Shown here piece after piece: positions 17,505-27,780 of a stretch of 64,000 nucleotides of DNA; the first letter of the stretch is position 1; every line of letters begins with the position of its first letter. The position numbers and the translations under genes were made by a program. The stretch is from NCBI GenBank assembly GCA_964473555.1, contig CAYYPL010000001.1, forward strand, positions 124,001-188,000. The letters run 5' to 3'. The notes beneath the pieces are model-generated. The model was not told where the DNA came from. It searched no databases and saw only the letters and a list, made by a program, of their open reading frames with translations. This stretch comes from UBA11400 sp964473555 (GTDB lineage: Bacteria > Bacteroidota > Rhodothermia > Balneolales > HLUCCA01).

Positions 17505-20276
17505 ATGGCAAACAATATATTACTTTTACTCGACGGAACAGCACTAGCCTACCGATCGTATTTCGCATTCATCAACTCTAATCTGAAAAATGCGGATGGA
17601 TTACCGACCGGAGCCATTTATGGCTTTGCCAATGCAATAGTAAAGCTCATCGACTCACACAAACCTACGCATATTGGCGTTGCCTGGGACACGCATGCCC
17701 CTACATTTCGACACGAATTGGATGCTGAATATAAAGCCCACCGACCTCCACAGCCCGAGGAATTGCGAGAAGCCATCCCTTACATCAAACAGATGCTTGG
17801 GCTTTTCAATATACAAAGCCTTGAACGTGACGGGATAGAAGCTGACGATATTGTCGGATCACTTGCCGAATCTGCACGTGGTTTGGATGTACAGGTCTTT
17901 ATGGTCACACCTGACAAAGACTACATGCAACTCGTGCATGACAATATTTTCATGATGAAACCACTGAATAACGGGGATGGATTTGAAATCATTGACAGGT
18001 CAGCCGTTGAGGTATTTTTCGGGGTACCACCAGAACAAGTGATCGATGTGTTGACTATAATTGGAGACAGTTCAGATAATATCCCCGGGATTTCCGGAGT
18101 AGGAAAGAAAACAGCTCCTGAGCTGATTAAAGAATATGGTAATATCGAAAACCTGATCGCTGCTGCTCCAACCATAACATCCAAACGTGTCAGAGAAGGA
18201 ATTGTTGGTAACGAAGACAGAATCAGACTGTCGCGTAAGCTGGTGGTCATAAAAACGGATTGCGAGAGTTTTACAGATTGGAAAACGCTCAAGTGGGAAG
18301 GTCCAGATAGACAGGCCTTGGGTGTCTTTTTCAATCGGATGCAGTTCAGAACGTTGACCAAAAAATTTTCAGGTGTTGAGGTGCCTGTTTCAGCACCTAC
18401 TGATTTAGCTCAGGCCGATCTTTTTGGAGAATCATCTCCAATAACACCACCCGGTTCTTTCACTGCATTTAAAAAACTGGATCTCCATGCGGTTGATTAT
18501 CAATGCATTACATCTGTCGACGACTTAAAAAAATACCTCGCCGACAACACGGTGTCCAACACGTTATGTATCGACACGGAAACTACCGGCGTAGATCCCA
18601 TGACTGCGGATATGATTGGTATTGCCCTTTCGTTTAGTCCGGGTTCTGGAGTTTACATTCCACTTGGAAAAGGGAATTTGAATACAAATGCAGTGATTTC
18701 GGTTTTAAATACTCTGTTGAACCGTGGTGATCTGACTGTTGTAGCTCACCATTTCAAATTCGATTATATGATGTTGGTCCGGCATGGAGCGACCTTTTCA
18801 GCAAAAATCTTCGACACCATGCTCGCTGCTTATTTGATTGACCCTTCACAGCCGCTAAAAATGGATGCACTGGCTATGAAATATCTCGATTATGAACCGA
18901 TTCCGATTGAAGCGTTGATAGGGTCAGGTAAGAAACAAAAGTCAATGGCAGATATTGATCTGGAGCAACTTACACATTATGCGGTAGAAGACGCTGACAT
19001 CACACTTCAATTGTATCAAAGTTTATCTGAACAGCTAAAGAAGGATGAGCTTGAAGAAGTAGCCTACCAGATTGAGTTTCCGTTGTCTGCAGTACTTGGA
19101 GACATGGAATTAGCAGGAATTTCCTTGAACACAGATATGCTGGCCTCATTTTCTCAAACCATTACCAGTGATATCATGGAAATAGAACAAGAAATTTATC
19201 GAATGGCAGGTACTGAATTCAATATAAATTCACCACAACAATTGGGGGATATTCTTTTTAAGAAACTCAAGTTACCCTCAGGTAAGAAAACTGCAACAGG
19301 ACAATTTTCAACATCTGAAGCAGTGCTTTCGGATTTGGCAGTGAGATATGAATTGCCCTCAAAAATTCTTGAGTACAGGTCTTTGGCAAAATTACGCTCA
19401 ACCTATATCGACGCACTTCCGCCATTGATTCATGCGGAAACCAGACGCATTCATACGAGTTTCAATCAAAGCGTTGCTGCTACGGGAAGATTGTCATCCT
19501 CGAACCCAAATCTGCAAAATATTCCTATCAGAACACAAAGAGGTAGAGAAATTCGCAAAGCTTTTGTCAGTGCACACGGGTATAAACTACTCTCAGTAGA
19601 TTATTCTCAGATTGAATTGAGGGTTATAGCGTCTATGTCGGGTGATACTGCCATGCAAGAGGCCTTTAACAATAACGAGGATATTCATTCCAGGACTGCC
19701 AGGGAAATTTTTGAACTCGATCCGTTACAGGATGTAGACCGCGATCAGCGTAGAAAGGCTAAAGAAGTGAATTTTGGTATTCCATACGGTGTAAGTGCTT
19801 TTGGATTAGCACAGCGTTTAGGGATTGGTAATAATGAAGCAAAGGATATTATTGATGCCTACTTCACCAGATTTCCGGGTGTTAAGGCATACATCGACCA
19901 GACCAAAGCGTTTGCCCATGAGCATGGGTATGTTAAAACCTTATCCGGACGCAGACGATATATCCCAGATATCAATTCGGGTAACTTTAACGTAAGAAGC
20001 TTCGCAGAAAGAACCGCCATCAATATGCCTATCCAGGGAACCGCAGCTGACCTGATTAAAATCGCAATGATCCGACTGGCCAGGTCCTTCAAGGAAAAGC
20101 AGTTAAAATCGAGAATGTTGATTCAGGTACACGATGAATTAGTATTTGAAGTTCATGAGTCTGAACTTGAGATTGTGCCTGATCTGGTGAAGTCTGTGAT
20201 GGAGTCTGCAATGAGTCTTAGCGTGCCTCTAAAGGTTGAATGGGGAATAGCTGATAACTGGCTGGATGCCCACTAG
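17505..20276 (+). CDS. polA: DNA polymerase I
   Basis: Repair polymerase and Okazaki-fragment processor. I start at ATG 17505 (923 aa), where MANNILLLLDGTALAYRSYF matches the usual N-terminus; ATG 17493 would add four residues. Domains: 5'-3' nuclease (~1-290, with EADDIVG and the helix-hairpin-helix GISGVGKKTAPELI); 3'-5' exonuclease with all three motifs (CIDTETTG near 355, HHFKFDYMML, HYAVEDADITLQLY); and polymerase with motif A LLSVDYSQIELRV (near 697), motif B RRKAKEVNFGIPYG and motif C IQVHDELVFEV (near 875). So proofreading looks intact, unlike in many PolA proteins. The stop codon abuts the convergent rsgA stop with no gap. Confidence 0.98.
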   Translation: MANNILLLLDGTALAYRSYFAFINSNLKNADGLPTGAIYGFANAIVKLIDSHKPTHIGVAWDTHAPTFRHELDAEYKAHRPPQPEELREAIPYIKQMLGLFNIQSLERDGIEADDIVGSLAESARGLDVQVFMVTPDKDYMQLVHDNIFMMKPLNNGDGFEIIDRSAVEVFFGVPPEQVIDVLTIIGDSSDNIPGISGVGKKTAPELIKEYGNIENLIAAAPTITSKRVREGIVGNEDRIRLSRKLVVIKTDCESFTDWKTLKWEGPDRQALGVFFNRMQFRTLTKKFSGVEVPVSAPTDLAQADLFGESSPITPPGSFTAFKKLDLHAVDYQCITSVDDLKKYLADNTVSNTLCIDTETTGVDPMTADMIGIALSFSPGSGVYIPLGKGNLNTNAVISVLNTLLNRGDLTVVAHHFKFDYMMLVRHGATFSAKIFDTMLAAYLIDPSQPLKMDALAMKYLDYEPIPIEALIGSGKKQKSMADIDLEQLTHYAVEDADITLQLYQSLSEQLKKDELEEVAYQIEFPLSAVLGDMELAGISLNTDMLASFSQTITSDIMEIEQEIYRMAGTEFNINSPQQLGDILFKKLKLPSGKKTATGQFSTSEAVLSDLAVRYELPSKILEYRSLAKLRSTYIDALPPLIHAETRRIHTSFNQSVAATGRLSSSNPNLQNIPIRTQRGREIRKAFVSAHGYKLLSVDYSQIELRVIASMSGDTAMQEAFNNNEDIHSRTAREIFELDPLQDVDRDQRRKAKEVNFGIPYGVSAFGLAQRLGIGNNEAKDIIDAYFTRFPGVKAYIDQTKAFAHEHGYVKTLSGRRRYIPDINSGNFNVRSFAERTAINMPIQGTAADLIKIAMIRLARSFKEKQLKSRMLIQVHDELVFEVHESELEIVPDLVKSVMESAMSLSVPLKVEWGIADNWLDAH

Positions 20277-21209
20277 TCAGTGTTTTAGTGACTCGAAGAT
20301 TTGCAAATAGGACATATAGCGTGATGGATGAATCTCACCTTTATCGTAGGTCTCCATGACTGCGCATCCGGGTTCATGGATATGTGTGCAATTGTAGTAT
20401 TTACACTTTGTGCGTAACTCTCTCATTTCCACATAAAAATTGGATAAGTCGTAGGCATCAATATCAACCAGTCCAAACTCACGAATCCCGGGAGTGTCAA
20501 CCACATAAGTACCAGGAGCGATTTCAAGTAATTCAGCAAATGTAGTGGTGTGTTTACCCTTGTTTGAAAAGCTAGAAATCTCTCCTGTTGTTAATCTTAA
20601 GGATGAATTTAAAGCGTTAAGAATACTTGTTTTTCCAGTACCCGATGGACCCATCAGGGTTACCGTTTTGCCATCAATATATTCTCTAAATAGAGTCATT
20701 GACTGGGGTTGAACAGTTGAGATAGGGATCATGGTGTATCCCAGTTTTTTGTATAGATGAATCAGATCTTCAACCTCAGATATCTCTGCTTTTTTTGCAA
20801 GATCCATTTTGTTGATGACCACTAGCGGTTCTACCTGATTGGCTTCACAGGTAATCAAAAATCGGTCGATGAGCCCTGTTTTGAATTGTGGTTTTTTAAC
20901 TGACTGTACTAAGATGCCCAGATCAATGTTTGCAGCCATAATTTGTTGACCGCGTCTGCCGTGGGTGGCAAGACGTGTAATCATGTTCTGACGTTCTGAT
21001 ATTTCGTGGATGATTCCAGTGTTATCGGATTGCTTTTCAACCCCAACTCGGTCCCCCACTGCAACCGGATTGGTTTGGTCTAGTTGCTCCAGGCGAAGTT
21101 TACCGGGCAGGCGACACGCCATGGTATCGCCCTTTTCCAGTACAACCATATACCAGCTACCAGTAGATTTTACGATTCTGCCGAAAAGCAGTGATTCAAG
21201 GGGATTCAT
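20277..21209 (-). CDS. rsgA: Ribosome small-subunit-dependent GTPase RsgA
   Basis: Circularly permuted GTPase that checks late 30S ribosome assembly. The 310-residue protein has an N-terminal OB-fold (~1-75). The G motifs come in the permuted order G4 (VINKMDLAKKAE), G1 (GPSGTGKTSILNAL, ~180-193) and G3 (DTPGIREFG). A C-terminal zinc knuckle holds the ligands Cys, Cys, His, Cys in CKYYNCTHIHEPGC (~267-280). The start lies 22 bases after the lon stop, so lon-rsgA are probably co-transcribed. The stop abuts polA with no spacing. Identification is secure. Confidence 0.97.
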   Translation of the reverse strand: MNPLESLLFGRIVKSTGSWYMVVLEKGDTMACRLPGKLRLEQLDQTNPVAVGDRVGVEKQSDNTGIIHEISERQNMITRLATHGRRGQQIMAANIDLGILVQSVKKPQFKTGLIDRFLITCEANQVEPLVVINKMDLAKKAEISEVEDLIHLYKKLGYTMIPISTVQPQSMTLFREYIDGKTVTLMGPSGTGKTSILNALNSSLRLTTGEISSFSNKGKHTTTFAELLEIAPGTYVVDTPGIREFGLVDIDAYDLSNFYVEMRELRTKCKYYNCTHIHEPGCAVMETYDKGEIHPSRYMSYLQIFESLKH

Positions 21210-21231
21210 GTGCAGAATCTACAAAAAATAT

Positions 21232-23709
21232 TTATAAATCGTCCTTTTTAGCGGGTTTAAATCGCTCTGATGGATTTGTCACCGCATCTTTTTCAAGTAC
21301 CAGTGGGAAAAGTTGCTCCATTCGTTCTAAGTAGGTGAATGTGAGTCCTTCGATCACATCCGACTCGATTTCATGGACGTCCTTTTGATTCTTTTTAGGA
21401 AGTAAAACGTGTTTGATTCCGGCTCGTTTTGCTGCCAGAACCTTTTCTTTAATACCTCCAACTGGCAGTACGGCCCCGCGAAGTGTAATTTCTCCCGTTA
21501 ATGCAACAGAGCTTTTGATTCGCCTCTGTGTAAAAATAGACGTCATCGCAGAAAGAATTGAAACTCCTGCAGATGGACCGTCTTTGGGTACTGCACCAGC
21601 CGGAACGTGCATGTGAAGGTCCCAATCAGTGAAAGCAGTAGACGGAATATTCAGATCTTTAGCATGGCTTTTGAGGTATGATTGAGCTAAAATGGCTGAC
21701 TCTTTCATTACATCACCAAGCTGTCCGGTAATGGTCAACTTTCCGTTTCCCGGAGAAACACTGGCTTCGATAAAAAGAATATCCCCTCCAAAGGGTGTCC
21801 ATGCCAGTCCGGTAGCCACACCGGGAACGGTGGTTCTCTCAGCCACATCAGCAAAAAATTTGCGCATACCCAGGTATTCTTCGACCTCTTTGAGTCCCAC
21901 TGACTGACCTTCAATTTCTTCTAAGGCAATCTTACTTGCAACACCCCGAACCACCGAACCAATTTCCCGATTAAGGTTTCTGACTCCTGATTCACGTGTG
22001 TATCCATCGATAACCGACTTTATGGCCGTATCTGATATTTTGAACTGCTTTTTGCTCAGCCCATTTTCCTCGATTTGGTCAGGAACAAGATACTTTTTGG
22101 CTATTTCGAGTTTCTCCTCCAGGGTATATCCGCTGATATGAATGATTTCCATTCGGTCTCGCAATGGAGCAGGAATGGTATCTAGACTGTTAGCGGTAGC
22201 AATAAACAGCACCCTGGACAAATCATATTCAAGTTCCATGTAATTGTCCTGAAAGGTGTTGTTTTGTTCAGGATCAAGTACTTCAAGAAGTGCAGAGGTG
22301 GGGTCGCCCCGGTAGGATAGTCCTACTTTATCGATTTCATCAAGCATCATTACAGGGTTGCTCTTGCCCGCTTTTTTCAGGCTTTGGATAATTCGTCCTG
22401 GCAGTGCACCGATGTACGTACGTCTGTGTCCACGAATTTCAGCCTCATCCTGGAGTCCACCCAGACTGAATCGAGTGAATTCTCGATTCAGGGCACGTGC
22501 GATCGATTTACCAAGAGAGGTCTTTCCAACACCGGGAGGACCATAGAAGCACAAAATGGGAGCTTTCATATCATTTTTAAGCTTCAGAACAGACAAATAC
22601 TCAATAATTCTTTTTTTGACTTTCTCGAGCCCATAGTGATCTTCATCCAATACTTTTCTGGCGTACTTCAGGTCAATTTTATCCTCTGAATATTCATCCC
22701 AGGGTAAATCCAGAATCCATTCAACGTAATTGTAAACGACCCCATAATTCGGTGCCGAAGCTGGCGTTCTTTCCAGACGCTGTAACTCTTTGTCAAGCAC
22801 TTTGCGTACCGAATCAGGTAGCTTCTTTTCCAAACCACGAGCGTGTAGTTTTTTGACCTCTTCCTGCTCGCTATCTTCACCCAGTGCCTCCTGTATGGCT
22901 TTAAGCTGGTGGCGCAGATAGTAGTCGCGCTGTTGTTGATCGATATCTGTCTTTACTTTGGATCGAATTTCCTGACTCAGATTCAGTACCTGGATCTCCT
23001 TGTTCAGGTATCCCATAACCATCTCCATGCGTTGTGAGAATCCCTGGGTTTCAAGAATTTTCTGCTTTTCTTCGATAGAAATATTCAGATTCGAAGAAAT
23101 GAAATTGAGTAAAAAAGTTGGACTGTTGATATTACTGATAGCAAGGGCTGCTTCTGAAGGAAGATTGGGTGAAAGGTTCACAATCTGAACAGAAGTCTCT
23201 TTGATGGACCTCAACGCCGCGTCAAGTTCCATACCCGACATATCCTGAATATTCTTATACTGCTCAACTTCGGCCAGGAAATAAGGGTCTGTCTGGACAT
23301 ATTTCTTTACTTTGAACACACTTTTGCCCTGAATAACGATCGATTTACTGCCGTCGGGCATTTTGATCAGTTTTAAAATCTGGGCTACTGTACCGATTTC
23401 GTAGAGATCACCAGGCTCCGGATCCTCCTGATCCTTACTTTTTTGAGTAATGATTCCAATAGTTCGGTGTGTCTCATACGCCTGTTTTACCAGGGCGAGG
23501 GACCGGTCCCTACCTACGGTTATTGGAATAACAACACCAGGGAATAAAACAGTGTTTTTGAGGGGGAGAATGGGCAGTTGGTCCGGTATATCCGATTCAC
23601 TTAGTCGTCGTTCTTCTTCTTCAGACAGCAAGGGTATCGCCTGCTCAAAGTCTTGGAAATCTTCTTCAGATAGGGTAAAAAAATCTTCAGCGTCGTTATA
23701 GAATTTCAT
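21232..23709 (-). CDS. lon: ATP-dependent protease Lon
   Basis: Cytosolic AAA+ serine protease that degrades misfolded and regulatory proteins. The 825-residue protein has the LonN substrate-binding domain (~45-255; LPILPLKNTVLFPGVVIPIT). A coiled-coil region follows (~255-350), then the AAA+ module with Walker A GPPGVGKTSLGKSIARAL (~390) and Walker B MMLDEIDKVG. The protease domain has the catalytic Ser713 in PKDGPSAGVS and the partner lysine in GGIKEKVLAAKRAG (~756). The C-terminal tail is Lys/Asp-rich. rsgA follows after 22 bases. The 153-base upstream gap should hold the promoter; I see no clear heat-shock element. Confidence 0.98.
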   Translation of the reverse strand: MKFYNDAEDFFTLSEEDFQDFEQAIPLLSEEEERRLSESDIPDQLPILPLKNTVLFPGVVIPITVGRDRSLALVKQAYETHRTIGIITQKSKDQEDPEPGDLYEIGTVAQILKLIKMPDGSKSIVIQGKSVFKVKKYVQTDPYFLAEVEQYKNIQDMSGMELDAALRSIKETSVQIVNLSPNLPSEAALAISNINSPTFLLNFISSNLNISIEEKQKILETQGFSQRMEMVMGYLNKEIQVLNLSQEIRSKVKTDIDQQQRDYYLRHQLKAIQEALGEDSEQEEVKKLHARGLEKKLPDSVRKVLDKELQRLERTPASAPNYGVVYNYVEWILDLPWDEYSEDKIDLKYARKVLDEDHYGLEKVKKRIIEYLSVLKLKNDMKAPILCFYGPPGVGKTSLGKSIARALNREFTRFSLGGLQDEAEIRGHRRTYIGALPGRIIQSLKKAGKSNPVMMLDEIDKVGLSYRGDPTSALLEVLDPEQNNTFQDNYMELEYDLSRVLFIATANSLDTIPAPLRDRMEIIHISGYTLEEKLEIAKKYLVPDQIEENGLSKKQFKISDTAIKSVIDGYTRESGVRNLNREIGSVVRGVASKIALEEIEGQSVGLKEVEEYLGMRKFFADVAERTTVPGVATGLAWTPFGGDILFIEASVSPGNGKLTITGQLGDVMKESAILAQSYLKSHAKDLNIPSTAFTDWDLHMHVPAGAVPKDGPSAGVSILSAMTSIFTQRRIKSSVALTGEITLRGAVLPVGGIKEKVLAAKRAGIKHVLLPKKNQKDVHEIESDVIEGLTFTYLERMEQLFPLVLEKDAVTNPSERFKPAKKDDL

Positions 23710-23862
23710 TCAAAAATAATTTAATAGATAACTGTATTTAGGCTTGGTTAAACAAATTTTAAACCAAACACTCCATTCAGTACAATTCGTCAGAACAACA
23801 CCTAAAATCATGGCATAATTTCATGTGTAGGATAGAATTCTGTCAAAAAGGCATATCAGAAA

Positions 23863-25422
23863 TCAAAATTTAAGACTAAGAGTACCCACATTCATCATTA
23901 CGGGTCTGAACGCATTGTTTGTACTAAGTCGTTTCGCCATAGTACTCGCAGACACACTCAAAAAGGAGGTGTCGATGCCAAAACCAGCAGTATATACAAC
24001 AGGCTCACCTTGCTTGAGGACGAGTCCACTTCTAATGGACAAATAACGGATTATATTGATTTCGTTACCAAAATGAATGGAGCTATAGTCTGAGTTCGAA
24101 TTCGTATAACCTGTCTGTTGCTGAACTTCCACACCGATTTTTAATCTGTCCAGTTCCAGCCCAATTCCAGCTGTTACGGTAGTTGGAGTTAAAAAAGTAA
24201 CAGACCCTGATTCAATAGAACCTGATTTAGATAACATTTGGATATCCGATCCAATGAAATCAAAATAGGACTTTGGGGTAAATAGGTACTCGCGGTCAAT
24301 TTCTTGTAATGAAATCTTTTCTGAGGTGTATTCCTCGCTTTCGATGGACAGGGACTTCACATCTTTGTGAGTGATGAATCCTATGTCGTTTACTGCTAAG
24401 GACACACTGATTTGATAATTGGATACGGGACGCAAATCATTTCGAAGTCTGATTGAACTGCCAAAACTAAACCTCCATGTTACCCCGGCATCAAATCCAG
24501 CACCAAATCCAGTGATACTGGTCCAATTAGGAGAGGTTGTAGTACACACAAAAGGATTGGAAGTTAAATTTCTACAGCTGTTTACAGATCCGGAAAGGTG
24601 TAAGCTGTGTCTACGATCAATAGTTGACTCCCCAAGATTTGCCAATATGGATTCAGATGTGTAATCGGAATCCATGTATTCAACAGGTAAAATAAACTTG
24701 GGATTCACCCCGAAATATAACGAACTACGACTGCCTGTCAATCCACTCAATAGCCCTTGTTCCCAAGCGAATCCAACTCCTATTTCATGGCTGAATGAAG
24801 CATATTGATGTAGATCCCTGCTCAAAAAGTAGGTATCGTTCGTGGCACTAAATGCAGTATCATACCAACCTCTTGCTACCTGTGAAATACTTGTACCCCG
24901 TAATCTATGATTTAATGAAAATGACACATCTGAACCTTTGTACATAAGTCCAAAAGTAATGAAATCAAGATGTTGAGTATTTAATGATGTTACATTGGAG
25001 GAACCGAACCAGGAGTTTAAAAGCTGATTTGGCCCTTTCTCATACAAGTAATCCTTTTCATCTGAATACCCGAAAAAAGGATTGAGCAGGGATTTAGGAT
25101 CCATAATCAATTGGGATGTGAATCCACTACTTTTTGACACACTCCCGGACAAAAAAGTGATCACTACCGATTCATTTTTGTCTGTAAGCATTAAAAGAGA
25201 GGGGTTGTAGAAGGCGGCTTCAGGTTTTGCTCCCATGAACAGTGCCACTCCGCCTGATCCTGAATGAGTTGGATTGGAATAGGATTGTGCCCAGGGAGAA
25301 CGTGGGGTAATTGCCATGTACAGAAATAAAATCAATAGGATCTTTGACACAAACTGGATTGATTGTTTTGTGAGAAAACGTTCACAAGAATATATCCAGA
25401 ATAGACGAAAAAGATTAATCAC
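23863..25422 (-). CDS. Probable outer-membrane beta-barrel protein (PorV/FadL-like)
   Basis: A 519-residue exported protein. The frame opens with GTG at 25422, overlapping the uvrD stop as GTGA, which suggests coupling. An internal GTG at 25350 would give a neater signal peptide (SKILLILFLYMAITPRSPWA, then QSYS). After the signal comes GSGGVALFMGAKPEAAFYNP, the NPA/NPS-type opening of PorV, UPF0164 and FadL-like barrels. Many alternating aromatic/polar strands follow, and the chain ends in Phe (GTLSLKF), as barrel proteins do. Function is unknown; transport or type IX secretion-associated roles are possible. It is third in valS-uvrD-this gene. Confidence 0.78.
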   Translation of the reverse strand: MINLFRLFWIYSCERFLTKQSIQFVSKILLILFLYMAITPRSPWAQSYSNPTHSGSGGVALFMGAKPEAAFYNPSLLMLTDKNESVVITFLSGSVSKSSGFTSQLIMDPKSLLNPFFGYSDEKDYLYEKGPNQLLNSWFGSSNVTSLNTQHLDFITFGLMYKGSDVSFSLNHRLRGTSISQVARGWYDTAFSATNDTYFLSRDLHQYASFSHEIGVGFAWEQGLLSGLTGSRSSLYFGVNPKFILPVEYMDSDYTSESILANLGESTIDRRHSLHLSGSVNSCRNLTSNPFVCTTTSPNWTSITGFGAGFDAGVTWRFSFGSSIRLRNDLRPVSNYQISVSLAVNDIGFITHKDVKSLSIESEEYTSEKISLQEIDREYLFTPKSYFDFIGSDIQMLSKSGSIESGSVTFLTPTTVTAGIGLELDRLKIGVEVQQQTGYTNSNSDYSSIHFGNEINIIRYLSIRSGLVLKQGEPVVYTAGFGIDTSFLSVSASTMAKRLSTNNAFRPVMMNVGTLSLKF

Positions 25423-27749
25423 TCCAAAATTCGCAGTTTAGCGAACTTCAGAGCAAGTTTTTTCTGTCCGTGACTCAGAAAAAAGACTACGACTTTTGTT
25501 TCTGTACCCGATCCTTCTTTGTGGATGATCTTACCCTGTCCGAACTTATCGTGTTCTACAAACATCCCTACCCGTAATTCAACAGAGTTCTCATCGTACT
25601 CAATTCTTTGTGAACCTGCTGATGGTTTGGCTGTATCGGGTGTTCTGTATGTATTCCTTCCCGGTGCTGGAGCCGGATAACCACTGCTGAGTGGTTTCTT
25701 GTAGTCATACTCAATGAATGTACCTGAACGATGCTCGGAAAGGGAATCTTGTTTTTGTCGAATCGTGGAACCATTTTCGTTTCGAACCACAGATGGATCA
25801 ACTTCATCCAGAAAGCGTGATCTGATACCTGGTTTTTCCTCTCCAAATTTGTAACGACTACGCGCAAAACTAAAGAATAACTCGCGTTGAGCCCGAGTTA
25901 TAGCTACATAGAACAGTCTGCGTTCTTCTTCAATATCCGCATCTTCACCATTTCTGCCACCGATAGGAAAGAGCTCTTCTTCTAATCCAGCAATAAATAC
26001 TACTGGAAATTCAAGCCCTTTTGAGGCATGAACAGTCATTAGCGTGACCGCCGGAACGTCAACTTCCAGATTATCAACATCAGATACCAGGCTGATTTCT
26101 TGTAAAAAGGCACTTAGACTGGCATTTTCACGTGATTTTTCGAAGTACGATATCGCATTGAGTAATTCCATCACGTTTTCTCGTCGACCGAGCGATTCCT
26201 GAGAGTTCTCCTCCACAAATTGTTTTACATAACCCGTCTTTTCGAGTAACAGCCTGGTGGTTTCTACGATAGATTCTCGACTGAGCATTAGGGTACATTC
26301 ATCCATGACTTCATTAAACTCACGGATTCTGGCCTGTGCTGGCTTATACACATCCGAAAGATTTGCATCATCCCGGATGTAGTTCCAAAGTGGCGTATTC
26401 CTGCTTCGAGCACCCGATACCATGGAGTCCAGAGATTTTTGTCCTATACCTCGAGTTGGTTCATTAATGATGCGAAGTAGTGCTTCCTGATCGGCTGGGT
26501 TTACTAGTAATCGCAGATATGCAATCACGTCCTTAACTTCCTTACGTTGGTAAAAAGAAACCCCACCAACCAGCTGATAGGGAACATCTTTTCTTCTGAG
26601 GGCTTCCTCAAAGACACGGCTTTGGTAATTAGTGCGGTATAAAATCGCAAATTCGTTGAACTTATATCCTTCCCGAAATCGCAGATTCTGAATGTGCTGG
26701 GCAATTCTGGATGCCTCTTCGCGTTCACTGAAATTATCCAGCAAGGTGATCGGATTACCTTTGTTGTTTTCGGTCCAGAGTGTTTTTTCTAGCTGTTTTT
26801 TGTTTTGCTTGATAATTGAATCTGCGCACTTCAATATGACTTTAGTACTACGATAATTTTGTTCGAGTGCAATTTCGGTTGCCTGAGCATAGTCTTCCTT
26901 AAAATTCAAAATGTTGGAGATGTCGGCTCCGCGAAAAGAGTAGATGCTTTGTGCATCATCACCAACCACGCAAATATTCTCATGTTTGCTGGCCAATAGA
27001 TTCGTAACCGTATACTGTGCTCGGTTCGTATCCTGATACTCATCAATCAGGATATACCTGAAACGCTCCTGATACTTTTCCAGGACCTCCGGATACATCT
27101 GAAACAGTTCAATTGGCTTGATAAGCAGGTCATCAAAGTCCATGGCATTGGAATTGAACAGTCTTGTATTGTATATCTTGTAAACCTGGGCGGCGATGTC
27201 ATCCAATGTACTTTGAACAAATTTATTGGCATATTCATCAGCTGATATCATCTGGTTCTTAGCGCCACTGATTCTGAATCGAACCTGGTTCGGTTTTATT
27301 TCACGTGGGTCGATACGAAGTTCCTGAAGAATACCTTTGATGACTCGGTCTGAGTCATCAGTGTCATAGATACTAAAATCGGTTTTGTATCCTATGTTTT
27401 CAGCCTCGATCCGTAGTATTTTTGTAAAAATAGAGTGAAACGTACCCATCCAAAGGCGACTAGCCTCTGGACCAATCACTTTCTCGATTCGCTCGCGCAT
27501 TTCCCGCGCAGCTTTGTTTGTAAAGGTCAGGGCCAGAATCTGACTTGGCCAGGCTTGTTTGGTAGCTATCAGATTGGCGATTCGATATGTTAATACGCGA
27601 GTTTTGCCACTACCAGCACCAGCAATGATCAATAGTGGTCCCTGTGAATGCAGCACGGCATCAGCCTGACGATCGTTGAGTTCTGCCAGCAAAGACGACA
27701 TGTCCGCTTGACCGAACAAATCTGGTATCGAATTCGAATTTATACTCAT
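25419..27749 (-). CDS. pcrA: UvrD/PcrA-type superfamily 1 DNA helicase
   Basis: 3'-5' helicase for repair and fork clearance. The 776-residue protein begins its motor at LNDRQADAV (Q motif). Walker A GAGSGKTRVLTYRIAN is at ~44-59, motif II DEYQDTNRAQ near 235, motif III VGDDAQSIYSFRGAD, motif IV EQNYRST, motif V TVHASKGLEFPVVF and motif VI VAITRAQ. A ~90-residue linker leads to a C-terminal Tudor-like domain (RVGMFVEHDKFGQGKIIHKE), the RNA-polymerase-binding module of PcrA/UvrD. valS ends 31 bases upstream, and the outer-membrane gene overlaps its stop. UvrD versus PcrA naming is a convention; the helicase family is certain. Confidence 0.96.
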   Translation of the reverse strand: MSINSNSIPDLFGQADMSSLLAELNDRQADAVLHSQGPLLIIAGAGSGKTRVLTYRIANLIATKQAWPSQILALTFTNKAAREMRERIEKVIGPEASRLWMGTFHSIFTKILRIEAENIGYKTDFSIYDTDDSDRVIKGILQELRIDPREIKPNQVRFRISGAKNQMISADEYANKFVQSTLDDIAAQVYKIYNTRLFNSNAMDFDDLLIKPIELFQMYPEVLEKYQERFRYILIDEYQDTNRAQYTVTNLLASKHENICVVGDDAQSIYSFRGADISNILNFKEDYAQATEIALEQNYRSTKVILKCADSIIKQNKKQLEKTLWTENNKGNPITLLDNFSEREEASRIAQHIQNLRFREGYKFNEFAILYRTNYQSRVFEEALRRKDVPYQLVGGVSFYQRKEVKDVIAYLRLLVNPADQEALLRIINEPTRGIGQKSLDSMVSGARSRNTPLWNYIRDDANLSDVYKPAQARIREFNEVMDECTLMLSRESIVETTRLLLEKTGYVKQFVEENSQESLGRRENVMELLNAISYFEKSRENASLSAFLQEISLVSDVDNLEVDVPAVTLMTVHASKGLEFPVVFIAGLEEELFPIGGRNGEDADIEEERRLFYVAITRAQRELFFSFARSRYKFGEEKPGIRSRFLDEVDPSVVRNENGSTIRQKQDSLSEHRSGTFIEYDYKKPLSSGYPAPAPGRNTYRTPDTAKPSAGSQRIEYDENSVELRVGMFVEHDKFGQGKIIHKEGSGTETKVVVFFLSHGQKKLALKFAKLRILE

Positions 27750-27780
27750 AATGGATTTCTGATCAGGACTAAATCCGATT

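Noticed and set aside
17921..18361. 146-codon minus-strand open frame inside polA
   Set aside because: It overlaps the conserved 5' nuclease domain of DNA polymerase I; the translation shows no domain and looks like a codon-bias shadow.
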